From NCBI GenBank assembly GCA_014238055.1, contig JABABV010000003.1, forward strand, positions 1 to 40,488: a stretch of DNA of 40,488 bases. Reading direction: 5' to 3'. Below are positions 1 to 10,833 of the stretch, one piece after another (the stretch's first letter is position 1; every line of letters starts with the position of its first letter). The notes beneath the pieces were generated by a model, which saw only the letters and a program-made list of their open reading frames with translations, was not told the DNA's origin and searched no databases. Source of the stretch: Mycoplasmatales bacterium (GTDB lineage: Bacteria > Bacillota_I > Bacilli_A > Mycoplasmatales > JABABV01). The position numbers were made by a program, and so were the translations under genes.

Positions 1-440
<440 letters not shown>

Positions 441-443
441 TAG

Positions 444-2513
444 ATGGCTCGTGAATATAGCTTAGCCAAAACGCGTAATATCGGAATCATGGCACATATT
501 GATGCCGGTAAAACTACAACTACAGAACGTATTCTGTATCACACAGGTAAAATTCATAAAATTGGTGAAACTCATTCAGGTGAATCACAAATGGATTGAA
601 TGGAACAAGAACAAGAACGTGGAATTACGATCACTTCAGCTGCTACAACAGCATTTTGAAACGATCACCGCGTAAACATTATCGATACACCAGGTCACGT
701 TGACTTTACAGTAGAAGTTGAACGTTCATTACGTGTATTAGATGGTGCTGTTGCTGTGTTAGATGCTCAATCAGGAGTAGAACCTCAAACTGAAACAGTT
801 TGAAGGCAAGCAACTACTTACAAAGTTCCCCGTATTGTATTCGTAAATAAAATGGATAAAATCGGAGCCGACTTTGCATATTCAGTAAAAACTATTGGCG
901 ATCGTTTAGGTGCGCATGCCGTTCCTATTCAATTACCAATTGGTGCTGAAAATGACTTTGATGGAATTATTGATTTAGTAGAAGCTAAAGCTTACCACTT
1001 CGACGGTAAAGCAGATGAGGAATACAAAGAAATTCCAATTCCTGCTGATATGGTTGAAGCTGTTAAAGCAGCTCGTACTGAATTAATTGAAGCTATTTCA
1101 GAATTTGATGAAGAATTAATTATGAAATATCTTGATGGAGAAGAAGTTTCAGTTGCTGAAATTAAAGAAGCAATTCGTACTGCAACATTAACTTCACAAT
1201 TCTTCCCAGTAATTTGTGGAACAGCGTTTAAAAATAAAGGTGTTAAATTTTTATTAAATGCTGCAATCGATTACTTACCATCACCAATTGAGATCGAAGC
1301 TATTAAAGGGATCTTGCCAAATGGTGAAGAAGCTGAACGTCCTGCCGATGACAACGGACCTTTCTCAGCTTTAGCATTTAAGATTATGACTGACCCATTC
1401 GTGGGAAAATTAACATTCTTTAGAGTTTACTCAGGAATCGTTAATAAAGGTTCATATATCTTTAATTCAACTAAAGATAAGAAAGAACGTATTGGACGTA
1501 TCTTACAGATGCATGCCAATAATCGTGCTGAAATAGATTGTGTATATGCTGGAGATATTGCTGCTGGTGTTGGTCTTAAAGATACTAGTACAGGAGACAC
1601 ATTATGTGATCCTAAAAACCCAATCATATTAGAATCTATGGTATTCCCTGAGCCAGTTATTTCACTTGCTCTAGAACCAAAAACTAAAGCTGACCAAGAA
1701 AAAATGTCAATCGCATTACAAAAATTAGCAGAAGAAGATCCAACATTTAAAACATTTACAAACATCGAAACTGGACAAACTATTATTGCCGGTATGGGTG
1801 AATTGCATTTAGATATTATTGTTGATCGCTTAAGACGTGAGTTTAAAGTTGCTGCTAACGTAGGTGAGCCACAAGTTTCATATCGTGAAACATTAACTAC
1901 TACTGCCGATGTTGAAGGTAAATACATTAAACAATCTGGTGGTCGTGGACAATATGGACACGTACAAATTAAATTCGAACCAAACCCTGATAAAGGATTT
2001 GAATTCGTTGATAAAATTGTTGGTGGACGTGTGCCGAGAGAATATATCGGTTCAATTAAAGCGGGATTAGTTCAAGCTTTAGAAACTGGTCTTTTAGCTG
2101 GTTATCCAATGATCGATGTTAAAGCGACATTATTCGATGGTTCATACCATGATGTCGATTCATCAGAAATGGCTTATAAAATTGCTGCATCTTTAGCATT
2201 GCGTGAAGCAACTAAAAAATGTAACGCTGTTTTATTAGAACCAATTATGAAAGTTGAAGTAGTTGCTCCAGAAGAATATTTCGGAGACGTAATGGGTGAT
2301 TTATCATCTCGTCGTGGACAAATCGTTGGTAGTGAACAACGCGGTAACGCTAAAGTTACTCAAGCGGAAGTTCCATTATCAGAAATGTTTGGTTACGCAA
2401 CACAACTACGTTCATTTACTCAAGGACGAGGAACTTATACAATGATTTTTGCGCATTATTCAAAAGCGCCGAAAAGTATTTCAGAAAAAATTATTGAAAG
2501 TCGTCAAAAGTAA
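444..2513 (+). CDS. fusA: Elongation factor G
   Basis: 689 residues, normal for EF-G. This translocation GTPase moves tRNA and mRNA after peptide bond formation and helps split ribosomes during recycling. The G1 P-loop AHIDAGKT is at residues 17-24, DTPGH (G3) follows, and NKMDK (G4) is near residue 135. The start at 444 gives the canonical [16 protein letters not shown]-terminus. It lies only 3 bases after the rpsG stop, and no Shine-Dalgarno sequence is visible, so translation is probably coupled to rpsG. In-frame TGA codons at W positions in the G domain break the frame under the standard code. Confidence 0.98.
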
Positions 2514-2543
2514 TTACAAAACAAAATATATAATAAAAATTTA

Positions 2544-2582
2544 ATAACTAAAATATTATTTTAATGATATAATTTTAGTTAT
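2544..2582. repeat. Inverted repeat over the tuf promoter
   Basis: Perfect 11-bp arms ATAACTAAAAT (2544-2554) and ATTTTAGTTAT (2572-2582) are separated by 17 bases. The right arm overlaps the extended -10 of the tuf promoter. There is no T-run directly after it, so it is not a standard terminator. It may be an operator-like dyad or chance in AT-rich DNA. Confidence 0.4.
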
Positions 2583-2592
2583 AATTTATAAT
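2565..2592 (+). promoter_or_regulatory. tuf promoter (extended -10, tandem TATAAT boxes)
   Basis: TGATATAAT at 2565-2573 is a full extended -10. Two further TATAAT boxes start at 2580 and 2587. No convincing -35 is present. The 120-base gap after fusA suggests tuf has its own promoter as well as possible read-through from the str operon. The ribosome binding site GGAGGT is at 2620-2625, 8 bases before the ATG. Confidence 0.6.
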
Positions 2593-2633
2593 ATAGGTAA
2601 ATATAGAAAACCTAAATTCGGAGGTAAATTCAA

Positions 2634-3818
2634 ATGGCAAAAGAAAAATTTGATCGCTCGAAGCCCCATGTTAATATTGGGACTATTGGTCATGTTGACC
2701 ATGGTAAAACTACTTTAACAGCAGCGATTACTACAGTATTAGCAAAAACAGGGAACGCAAAAGCGATGAACTACGCAGCGATTGATGCAGCACCTGAAGA
2801 AAAAGAACGTGGGATTACAATTAATACTGCTCACGTAGAATACGAAACAGCCAACCGTCATTACGCACATGTTGACTGTCCAGGACATGCTGATTATGTT
2901 AAAAACATGATTACTGGTGCTGCCCAAATGGATGGAGCTATCTTAGTTGTAGCTGCAACAGATGGACCAATGCCACAAACTCGTGAACATATCTTACTTT
3001 CACGTCAAGTTGGAGTTCCTAAAATTGTTGTATTTTTAAATAAATGTGACATGGTTGACGATGAAGAATTACTAGACTTAGTTGAAATGGAAGTTCGTGA
3101 CTTATTATCAGCTTACGACTTCGATGGTGACGATGCTCCAGTAATCCGTGGTTCAGCACTTAAAGCCCTTGAAGGGGAAGCTAAATGAGAAGCTAAAATT
3201 ATCGAACTTATGGAAGCTGTGGATACATATATCCCAACTCCAAAACGTGATACAGACAAGCCATTCTTATTAGCTATTGAAGATGTATTCACAATTACAG
3301 GACGTGGTACTGTTGCTACCGGTCGTGTTGAACGTGGATCAATCAAAGTTGGAGACGAACTAGAAATAGTTGGTTTCGGAGACACTAAAAAAACAATAAT
3401 TACTGGAATCGAAATGTTCCGTAAATTATTAGATTTTGCTCAAGCAGGAGATAATGTTGGTGCATTACTTCGTGGTGTAAACCGTGAACAAATTCAAAGA
3501 GGGCAAGTTTTATGTAAACCTGGCTCAATCACACCTCATATTTCTTTCAAAGCGCAAATCTATGCACTTAAAAAAGAAGAGGGTGGACGTCATACTCCAT
3601 TCTTCGGTAACTACCGCCCACAATTCTATTTCCGTACTTCAGATGTAACTGGTTCAGTTGAATTACCATCAGGAGTAGAAATGGTAATGCCTGGAGATTC
3701 TACAGAAGTAACTATTAACTTAATTTCTTCAGTAGCGATCGAAAAAGGTACAAAATTCTCAATTCGTGAGGGTGGACGTACTGTTGGTGCCGGAACAATC
3801 GTAGACATTATTAAATAA
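2634..3818 (+). CDS. tuf: Elongation factor Tu
   Basis: 394 residues, the usual EF-Tu length. It delivers aminoacyl-tRNA to the ribosomal A site as a GTP complex. The P-loop GHVDHGKT is at residues 19-26, then DCPGHADY (G3) and NKCDMVDD (G4). The frame crosses one TGA (Trp) at 3186-3188. A strong ribosome binding site GGAGGT lies 8 bases upstream. It follows fusA as in the str operon, but rpsJ, often the next gene in Firmicutes, lies more than 16 kb further on, beyond the lipoprotein island. A hairpin terminator follows directly. Confidence 0.99.
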
Positions 3819-3834
3819 TAATTTCTCAATAATT

Positions 3835-3872
3835 AAAAAACAACTTAGTATTAATTTGCTAAGTTGTTTTTT
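3835..3872 (+). terminator. Intrinsic terminator of tuf
   Basis: A 14-bp perfect stem (3835-3848 with 3859-3872), core ACAACTTAG/CTAAGTTGT, has a 10-base loop and ends in six T. The surrounding block 3826-3883 is repeated almost unchanged at 7290-7346, which marks the edge of a tandem duplication. Confidence 0.9.
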
Positions 3873-3920
3873 AATGCTCTAAAGTTCTTGAATATTTCAA
3901 TTATAAAGTAACAAAATATA

Positions 3921-3929
3921 TGCTATAGT
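3921..3929 (+). promoter_or_regulatory. Promoter of lipoprotein cassette 1
   Basis: TGCTATAGT is an extended -10 about 50 bases before the start codon. The same element in slightly changed form (TGCTATATT at 7520-7528) precedes cassette 2, and both are followed by AAGGAG and the same start region. This conservation supports a real promoter. A -35 is not evident. Confidence 0.55.
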
Positions 3930-3979
3930 ATTTATAATTACAATATAAAAATGAGTAAAAATAAGGAGAAATAGATTAT

Positions 3980-5353
3980 ATGAAGAAAAAAAATAAATTA
4001 TTATTTTTAACACTAGGAGCTGGTTCCTTAATTAGTTCAACTATGATCGTTAATAGTTGTTCAGTTAAAACCCCAGAAAATAAAAACACTTTTACTAAAT
4101 TTTCTAATTCAGCTATTGAAGATAGTAAAAATTTAGATAGTATTGTGACTATGTTAAATAACGATAAAGATAATCTGCCAGGAAATTTTAAATATAGGAA
4201 TGTTTTTAAATATGAATTATTATTTTATAAAAAAGCTAGTTCTGATAGCAAAAACAATGTTCATTTTTCAGTTATTTTAAAAAATTATCCAGAGTCTTAT
4301 ACTCAAGAAGCTTATAAAATAACGCTAAGTATTAAATATTCGCAAAATTCTAAGCAAAGTAAATATGATATTAAAAATTGAAAAATTACTAATTCGTCTT
4401 TAGAAAATATCTATAGTTGAGACTTGTTTAAAACAGAAGCTGTCGATGAAAGAAATGTCATATCAATGATGCGACCAGCTATTGTACAAGAATTAAGTAA
4501 TATTAAATCTGCTGAAGCAATCGATCTATTACAACCAACTTTTCACTTTGATAACGTGATTAACGATACCAACCATAGTTTAATCGCTAAAATAGGGTTT
4601 TTAAATAGTAAAAAAACAATTAGTTTACAAATCGAACAATCTAATAGAAATAGATATAGTGTTAATTTGTGGGCACCGTATCAAGATTTAAACTTTAGTA
4701 ATTGAGATTTAACTGATAATAGTTTATATAGTTTTCTAAATCAAGCTAGTCAAGAAAATGTATTTAATATTTTAGAAAATGCTAAGAACGATAAAAGTTC
4801 TCCGATATTTAAAGTTAATTTTGATAAAAATAATATTATTAAAATTAAAGATGTTAAGAAAGATTTTGCTAATAGTAGTTTTGTTTATAATGTGTTTGTA
4901 TTTGTAAAAGATGCTAAAAATCAATTAAAATTTGAATTTAGTTGCAACATATCATTACAATTTAATATTTATAATATTTTAAAATATAATATAAAACAAT
5001 GAAAAATTAGTGATTTTAAATTATTTAAAACAACAGATAATGATAAACAAAAAACATCTTTTGTGAATTGAAGTAAACGTTTTAAAAATCAAACGACTCT
5101 GGCTAAAGAAAGTTTTTTAACTAAAGCAGTCAATTATGAGTTAGGATCATTATTCCCTATTGGTAAAAAAGATTATTTATTTTTAAAATTACTCGAAAAT
5201 GATGATTTAAGATTAAATCTTAAATATCAATTAGTTGATGAAACGACTAATAGAAAATTTATCATCAATGTTACGAACGAAATTACTGGATTAAATGCTG
5301 AAGTAACCGAACTTTATTTAAATAGTGAAATAGGTGTTAATTATGAACTTTAA
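3980..5353 (+). CDS. Putative surface lipoprotein, cassette 1
   Basis: 457 residues. The N-terminus is a lipoprotein signal: basic MKKKNK, a hydrophobic core, and Cys27 in the context VNSC, so it should be exported by Sec, lipidated and held on the outer face of the membrane. The mature part is rich in Asn, Lys, Ser and Phe and has repeated segments ending in Trp (near residues 134, 147 and 239). One has the W-x-x-F-K-x-x-A pattern (from W147) also seen in the - strand lipoproteins nearby. Several TGA codons encode Trp. AAGGAG lies 11 bases upstream. The stop lies 11 bases inside the next gene, so the two are probably translationally coupled. It is a close paralogue of the gene at 7568. No enzyme family is recognised. 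Confidence 0.85.
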
Positions 5354-7178
5354 AAAAATTATGTTAGGAACAACTTCTTTAGCGTTGCTGCCTTTAACTG
5401 TTTTAACTTTTAATAATTTAAAAATCACAACTAATAACAAAATATCTACTACAAGCTTAAATACAATAACTTCACAACGAGTTAATATTTTAGATGATAA
5501 TTTTTATATGAATTCTGGATATAATAGTGTTACAAAAAAAATAACTCATAAAAGTATTTTTGAAAGTTCGCAAAAACAATTTGATCTTGAATATATTAAT
5601 AGTGATTTATATACTAAAGCTATTACTCATCGAGAAATGAATAGATATTACGATCATAAATATTCGTTTTTACATCAAAACTGAATGAGTTCATTAACTA
5701 ATGAAAATAGTAATAAAAATCTAAAACCTTTAAAAATTTATTACTATTTTAAGGAAAGTGGCACTCTTAAAAATTTAAGTTTAAATAGTCAAGTAGTTAA
5801 AAATGATGCTCGCAGCGAAGCTAGTTCTGATAAAAATAAATTTTTCACAGATTATGGTGATAGCTATATTTCTCAAATTGATATAGCTAGCGTTGGGGGA
5901 ATTGAAATAAATATCTTACCTAACTCTACAAAAGGATTAACAGAATTAAAAAATAATTTTTGAAGTGAATCAAATTATAGAATGAATCCTGAAAATCGTA
6001 ATATAGATAATTTAGGAAATATTGATTGAAATTTATTATCAGAAGATACTAATAGTAGTTTTTCAATTAATGTTAAAGGATTTGGATTGGGATTAGATCC
6101 TAATAATAAGCTTAACTTTATAAAAAAATTAAATCATTTTTCAATAAGAAGTGCTTCATCTAAAACAATTGATAATTCTTTTAAAAAGATTAATAATATT
6201 TTTAAAGATTATTATTATAATCAGTTTAGTAATGAATCTAATATTTTTAATTCTAAAAATGATAACGATATCAATATTAAAAATATGTTATTAAGTTCAG
6301 AATATAATGTAGGCTATGATAAATTTAATTTACCTAATAAAAATCTATCGAATACAATTTTTTTAGATAAAGTCCAAAGTTCTTTTAACAAATATCGAGA
6401 ATTAAAAAAAGATATTACAATAATGTATTCTAATGAAGATGCTATTAATATCGACTTAAAAAAACAAATCTTTAAAAATTATAGTGATGGAGATAATAGT
6501 GTTGAATATTATTTAGATAATATTCAACAAATATTAGCCAATAATATTAATTTATTTAGTGATGGTCAAGAAACGGATGACAATGATCTTGTTTTAAAAG
6601 ATATTAACTCTAATCTAGCTAAAATTTTTAAAAATCCATTACTTAAGAAATTAGATTATATATTAAGGTTTGAATTTTCTTTCGATGAAACATATCCTTT
6701 ATATACTAATGATTTTTCAACTAAAGTTATACCGATACCTTTAGATGTAGATACTTTAAATGGTGCAAGTAATAATTATAATTATTACGTAACAGAACCT
6801 GGAATAGACCAACCTTCAACATCTACATTTAAATTAGATTATATGAATTTAAATTTAACTCGTTTTGATGACTTACTTTCTTATAACGAAGCGTTGAATG
6901 GACATCAATATTTCGCAGTTTATGTAGGAATGTATGATGTAATGAATGGAGAAAAAACAGATTCTATTAAACAAACATTTATCTATAATGGTATAGAAGA
7001 AGGAACTAAAAGAATAGAATTTTCAGGAGATTTTTTATCTAATTCAGTATGAACTATGTCTTCTTTATACTGGGCAGGTAAAAAGAATGATAATGTTGAT
7101 TGAGTTTCTAAAAGAGTAAATAATCGATCATATTGTAATTTTGAAGATATGTTTAACGTAACTTCAAACTGAAAATAA
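5343..7178 (+). CDS. Secreted protein with MACPF-like motifs, cassette 1
   Basis: 611 residues. It has a hydrophobic N-terminal export signal (residues 6-23) but no lipobox cysteine, so it is either cleaved or anchored by the uncleaved signal. Two motifs stand out. G-Y-N at 59-61 lies in a context (SGYNSV, then SIFE) like the start of MACPF domains. YGDSY at 171-175 is followed by V-G-G at 184-186 and a beta-like stretch, resembling the MACPF signature Y-G-[TD]-x-[FY] ... G-G of perforin-like pore formers, though the spacing is about 3 residues longer than in C9. The family call is an inference. ATG 5343 is preferred over GTG 5334 because AGGTG lies 6 bases before it. It overlaps the lipoprotein gene, and a paralogue is at 8920. 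Confidence 0.8.
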
Positions 7179-7185
7179 AAATAAA

Positions 7186-7228
7186 AAAATAAAAAAAGTA
7201 AATTACAATAATTTACTTTTTTTATTTT
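7186..7228. terminator. Terminator after cassette 1
   Basis: Perfect 20-bp inverted repeat (7186-7205 and 7209-7228) with a 3-base loop, containing AGTAAATTA/TAATTTACT flanked by A- and T-runs, so it can act on both strands. The equivalent element after cassette 2 is longer (28-bp arms). Confidence 0.85.
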
Positions 7229-7237
7229 AGTGTTTTA

Positions 7238-7297
7238 TTAAACTGCTAATATTTGATGTATCATTAATACAGATATATTTAGAGGTTTATCAATAAT
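7238..7297 (-). pseudogene. Remnant of the 3' end of a - strand lipoprotein gene
   Basis: Read on the - strand this ends ...L-A-V-stop and aligns with the last codons of the lipoprotein at 10834-12636, which ends ...I-S-A-V-stop. On the + strand, TTAAACTGCT is shared directly after the terminator, and most differences in the next 20 bases are transitions. From the stop, weak similarity continues to the string TTAAAAAAC, which lies 58-59 bases in at both places. It is too short to be functional and best explained as debris of the cassette duplication. Confidence 0.5.
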
Positions 7298-7299
7298 TA

Positions 7300-7335
7300 A
7301 AAAACAACTTAGTATTAATTTACTAAGTTGTTTTT
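7300..7335 (+). terminator. Second copy of the tuf terminator
   Basis: A 13-bp stem (7300-7312 with 7323-7335), with the same ACAACTTAG/CTAAGTTGT core and near-identical loop as at 3835-3872. It sits after a cassette that already has its own terminator, so it is probably carried along by duplication. Confidence 0.8.
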
Positions 7336-7519
7336 AATGCTCTAAATTAAATTTATGATAAGATTATTGTCAAGTGTAACAATAAAAATAAATATATAGA
7401 TAAAATAAGTATATAAATGCTATATATAAAGAGTTTATTGAAAATTAAAGATTAAGTGATAAAAATGATTAAAAAAATTTATTAGTCTAATAAACTAAGT
7501 AATTTTTGTTAATTATGTA

Positions 7520-7528
7520 TGCTATATT
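7520..7528 (+). promoter_or_regulatory. Promoter of lipoprotein cassette 2
   Basis: TGCTATATT is an extended -10 matching that of cassette 1, followed by AAGGAG at the same distance from the start codon. No clear -35 is seen. Confidence 0.5.
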
Positions 7529-7567
7529 ATTCATAATTCAGATATAAAATAAGGAGAAATATATTAT

Positions 7568-8920
7568 ATGAAGAAAAAAAATAAATGATTATTTTTAACA
7601 CTAGGAACTGGTTCCTTAATTAGTTCAACTATGATCACTAATAGTTGCTCAGTTAAAACTCCGACAAATAATAATGCTTTTACTAAATTTTATAATTTAG
7701 CTATTCAAGATAGTAAAAATTTAGATAATGTCCTTATTATTATAAATAATAATAAAAACGACTTACCGCATTTTATTAAAGATCACAACATTCTTGAAGA
7801 TGAAGTGTTTTTTTATAAAAAAGCCATTTCTAACAATAAAAACAAAATATCTTTTTCTGTCATTGTGACTGATGGTGGAAAAAATCGTCAAAATGCTTAT
7901 CGAGTAAATCTAAGTATCGCATATGATGATAGTTCTAATAAATATAATATTAAAAATTGAAAAATTGAGAATACATCCGTAGAAAAACTATCTAGTTGAG
8001 ACTTATTTAAAACAGAAGCTATTAATGAAAGAAATAAGATGTCATTAATAATGCAGTCAGGAATCATCAAACAATTAAGCAATTTAGAAATGATAAGAAC
8101 AATTAATTTATGACAACCAATTTTTCACGTTAATAATGTGTTTAATGATAAAGATCATAGCTTAATTTCTAAAATAGGATTTTTAAATAATAAGAAAACA
8201 ATTAGTTTACAAATTAAACAAACTAATCATCAAAGCTATAATATCGATTCGTGAAAACCGTATCAAAATTTTAACTTTAGTGACTGAAATTTAAATAATA
8301 GTTTATATAAATTTTTAAATAATGCTAATCAAGAAAATGTATTTAATATTTTAAAACATGCTAAGAACGATAAAACATCACTAATATCTAAAGTTAATTT
8401 TGATAAAAATTCAGTAATTAAAATTAAAGATATATATAAAAATTTTGCTAGCAATGATTTTATTTATAGCGTTGTTGTATTTAAAAAAGATGATAAACAA
8501 CAACCAAAGTTTGTATTTAGATGTAACTTATCATTACAATTCAACATTTATAATATTGTAAAATACAATATTAAACAATGAAAGATTAATGATTTTAAAT
8601 TATTCACTACCTCAAGAGAAAATGCTCAAAAAATAGATTTTGAAAAATGAAGTAATAAATTTAAAGCAATGAAATTTATTGATAAAAAAGAGTTTTTAAT
8701 AGATTGAGTTAATTATCAATTAAATCCTTTATTTCATCTTAGTGATAAAGACAACGTATCATTAAAATTAATAGAAAACAATAGTTGAGAGTTCAACCTT
8801 AAATATCAAATGATTGATCATACAACTAAAGAAACATTTATTATGAATGTTTCTGAAAGAGTTAGTCTATTAGCTGCTAAAATTAATGAATTTTATTTAA
8901 ATAACGAAAGTGGTGTTTAA
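7568..8920 (+). CDS. Putative surface lipoprotein, cassette 2
   Basis: 450 residues, a close paralogue of the lipoprotein at 3980, with nearly identical signal peptide and lipobox (TNSC, Cys27) and the same downstream landmarks, including K-N-W-K-I and S-W-D-L-F-K-T-E-A. Codon 7 is TGA (Trp). The N-terminus and upstream region are the best conserved parts, while the mature region has diverged, as expected for exposed surface proteins. Its TAA stop shares one base with the ATG of the next gene (TAATG), so the pair is translated together. Function unknown. Confidence 0.85.
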
Positions 8921-10773
8921 TGATGAAATTTAAAAAGATTATCTTAACAACAGTTTCATTAGTTTCACTACCTTTAACTATATTAACTTTTAATGATTTA
9001 AAAGTTAATGGAAACACATTAATTAAAGCGACTACAATAAATAAAGTTAATTTAAAGCACGTTAATATTGTTGGTAATAAATCATATATTAATTCTGGAT
9101 ATAATAGTGTTACCGCAAAATTAACTAATACGAGTATTTTTGAAAAAAATAAAGATAATATAACTATAAATAATAAAGTAACTCATTTTGAAAATAATGC
9201 TTTATCTTACGAAAGTTTAAGTAAAATTTTAAATCCTCAAAATAGCCAAGAAAAATATTCGTTTTTAAAAGAAGATGTAGTTACATCTTTAACTAACGAG
9301 TATGACGATTATAAAAGTTTAAAACCGCTAAAGATTTATTATTATTTTAATGAAGAAGAAAAGATTAGTGAGTCAAATATAGTAAAGCAAAAAATAAAAT
9401 CGAGTGCTCAAGATGAAAGTAATAACAATCCAAATAAATTTTTTCAAGATTATGGTGATGAATTTATTGCTGCTTGTAATTTAAATATTGTAGGTGGTGT
9501 AGAAATAAACATAATGCCTAGTTCTAACAAAGCACTCACTCAGTTAAAAAATAATTTTTGAAACAGTAAAAATGATGACAATAGAAAACTCGATCAATTA
9601 GGTCAAAATAATTGAAATAAATTATCAGGAACTGATGATGATGTTTTTTCTATCGACGTTAAAGGCTTTAGTATCGGACTAAACCGTAATAATAAAATAA
9701 GTTTTATTAAAAATTTAAACAATTTATCAATTAATGATAGTTCTTCAACGATGATTAATAAGTCTTTTAAAGAAATTAATAAGCTTGTTAAGCAAGGTTA
9801 TGAGCAACTTAGAGATCAAAAAAACATTTTGGATGTTGAAGATTATGGAGAAATAAACATTGATAATCTTTTAGTAAATTCTTTTATTAGATATAATTAT
9901 GGAGCTGTTAGATTACCATTTAAAAATTTATCAGATTTAAATTATTTAAATCAATGTCAAAATGCTTATGATAAATATCGAGAATTAAAAAAAGATATTG
10001 TTTTAATGTATTCTAACGAAAATAAAATTGATCGTAATTTTAAAAAATATCTTTTTAAAAATTATAATAACCAAAATAGTAGTGTAGAAGACTATTTAAA
10101 TGCTATTGGAAGTCTTTTTAGAAAGCATTCAGATTGATTCGTTGCTGGACAAAGAACTACTAAAAATTATTTAATTATAAATGCTATCAACTCTCATTTA
10201 AATCAAATTGCACAAAATATTTGGTTAAAAAAATTAGATTTTATATTAAGATTTCGACTTTCTTTTAGTGATAAAGAATATCTATCTGATAGTAATTTTT
10301 TTATAACGTTAGTGCCAATACCATTAGACATAAATACTTTAAATGGTAAAAGTGATCATTATAGTAGTTGCCAATTGTTTTTAAGTTATAATAATATTCC
10401 TGCAGAAATTAAATTTAAATTTAATAATATTGATTTAAATTTAACTGATTCATATGTCATACCAAATTATAACGATGTTTGAAATGATAGCCAAGAATTT
10501 AAAGTATCTATAGGGATGTCAAATTCTACAACGAGTATAGAAAACAATAACATTGAAAAAACCTTTAATTATGTCGGTATAGACTCATCAAGAACTAACG
10601 GTATCATGTTTATAGGAGATGAAAAGTCTAACTCTGAATATGTTAAATCAAAAATATTGTGATGCGGAAAGAAATTCAATACTACTTTTATTAATGATGG
10701 ATTTCAAAAACGAAATAGTATGTCGTATTGTAATTTTACAGATATGTTCGATGTAACTTCAAACTGAAAATAA
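8920..10773 (+). CDS. Secreted protein with MACPF-like motifs, cassette 2
   Basis: 617 residues from ATG 8920; the ATG at 8923 is equally possible. It is paralogous to the protein at 5343 along its whole length. It has a hydrophobic N-terminal signal without Cys, G-Y-N at 60-62, YGDEF at 178-182, and V-G-G at 191-193 followed by VEINIMP. The motif spacing (13 residues from YG to GG) is the same in both paralogues, so the region is under constraint. A later conserved block is KYRELKKDI followed by MYSNE. The C-terminus (F-x-D-M-F-x-V-T-S-N-W-K) is also shared. The MACPF-like assignment is tentative. Confidence 0.8.
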
Positions 10774-10832
10774 AAATAAAAAAATAAAAAAAGTAAATTG
10801 CAATAATTTACTTTTTTTATTTTTTTATTTTT
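10772..10832. terminator. Bidirectional terminator between convergent genes
   Basis: A perfect 28-bp inverted repeat (10772-10799 and 10805-10832) with a 5-base loop. It fills the gap between the stop of the + strand gene (10773) and the stop of the - strand gene (10834). Both flanks are runs of A or T, so it can end transcription in both directions. Confidence 0.9.
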
Positions 10833-10833
10833 A

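Larger units (their letters stand above)
7179..7567. other. Intergenic junction between the two cassettes
   Basis: 389 bases without an intact gene. In order it holds a 20-bp-stem terminator, a degenerate remnant of the 3' end of a - strand lipoprotein gene, a second copy of the tuf terminator block, and an AT-rich stretch (7347-7519) with no recognisable coding sequence. That stretch includes a second TGCTATAT box near 7417 and a 7-bp AT-only hairpin at 7478-7494. The promoter of cassette 2 comes last. Confidence 0.75.

Noticed and set aside
1427-1927. Open frame of 166 codons on the - strand inside fusA
   Set aside because: It is the complement of a strongly conserved EF-G region, has no ribosome binding site and no recognisable protein features.
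5334-5342. GTG 5334 as the start of the secreted protein of cassette 1
   Set aside because: ATG 5343 has AGGTG at good spacing and matches the start of the paralogue.
7478-7494. Hairpin TTTATTA-GTC-TAATAAA as a terminator or operator
   Set aside because: Only A-T pairs, 7 bp, no T-run, in very AT-rich DNA; likely chance.
3980-10773. Frames broken into many pieces, suggesting decaying pseudogenes
   Set aside because: Every internal break is TGA, which is Trp here. With that code each gene is one uninterrupted frame with matching paralogue.
3980-10773. MIB-MIP immunoglobulin-cleaving system of mycoplasmas as an explanation for the paired genes
   Set aside because: No serine protease motif is seen in the second protein and the lengths are too short.
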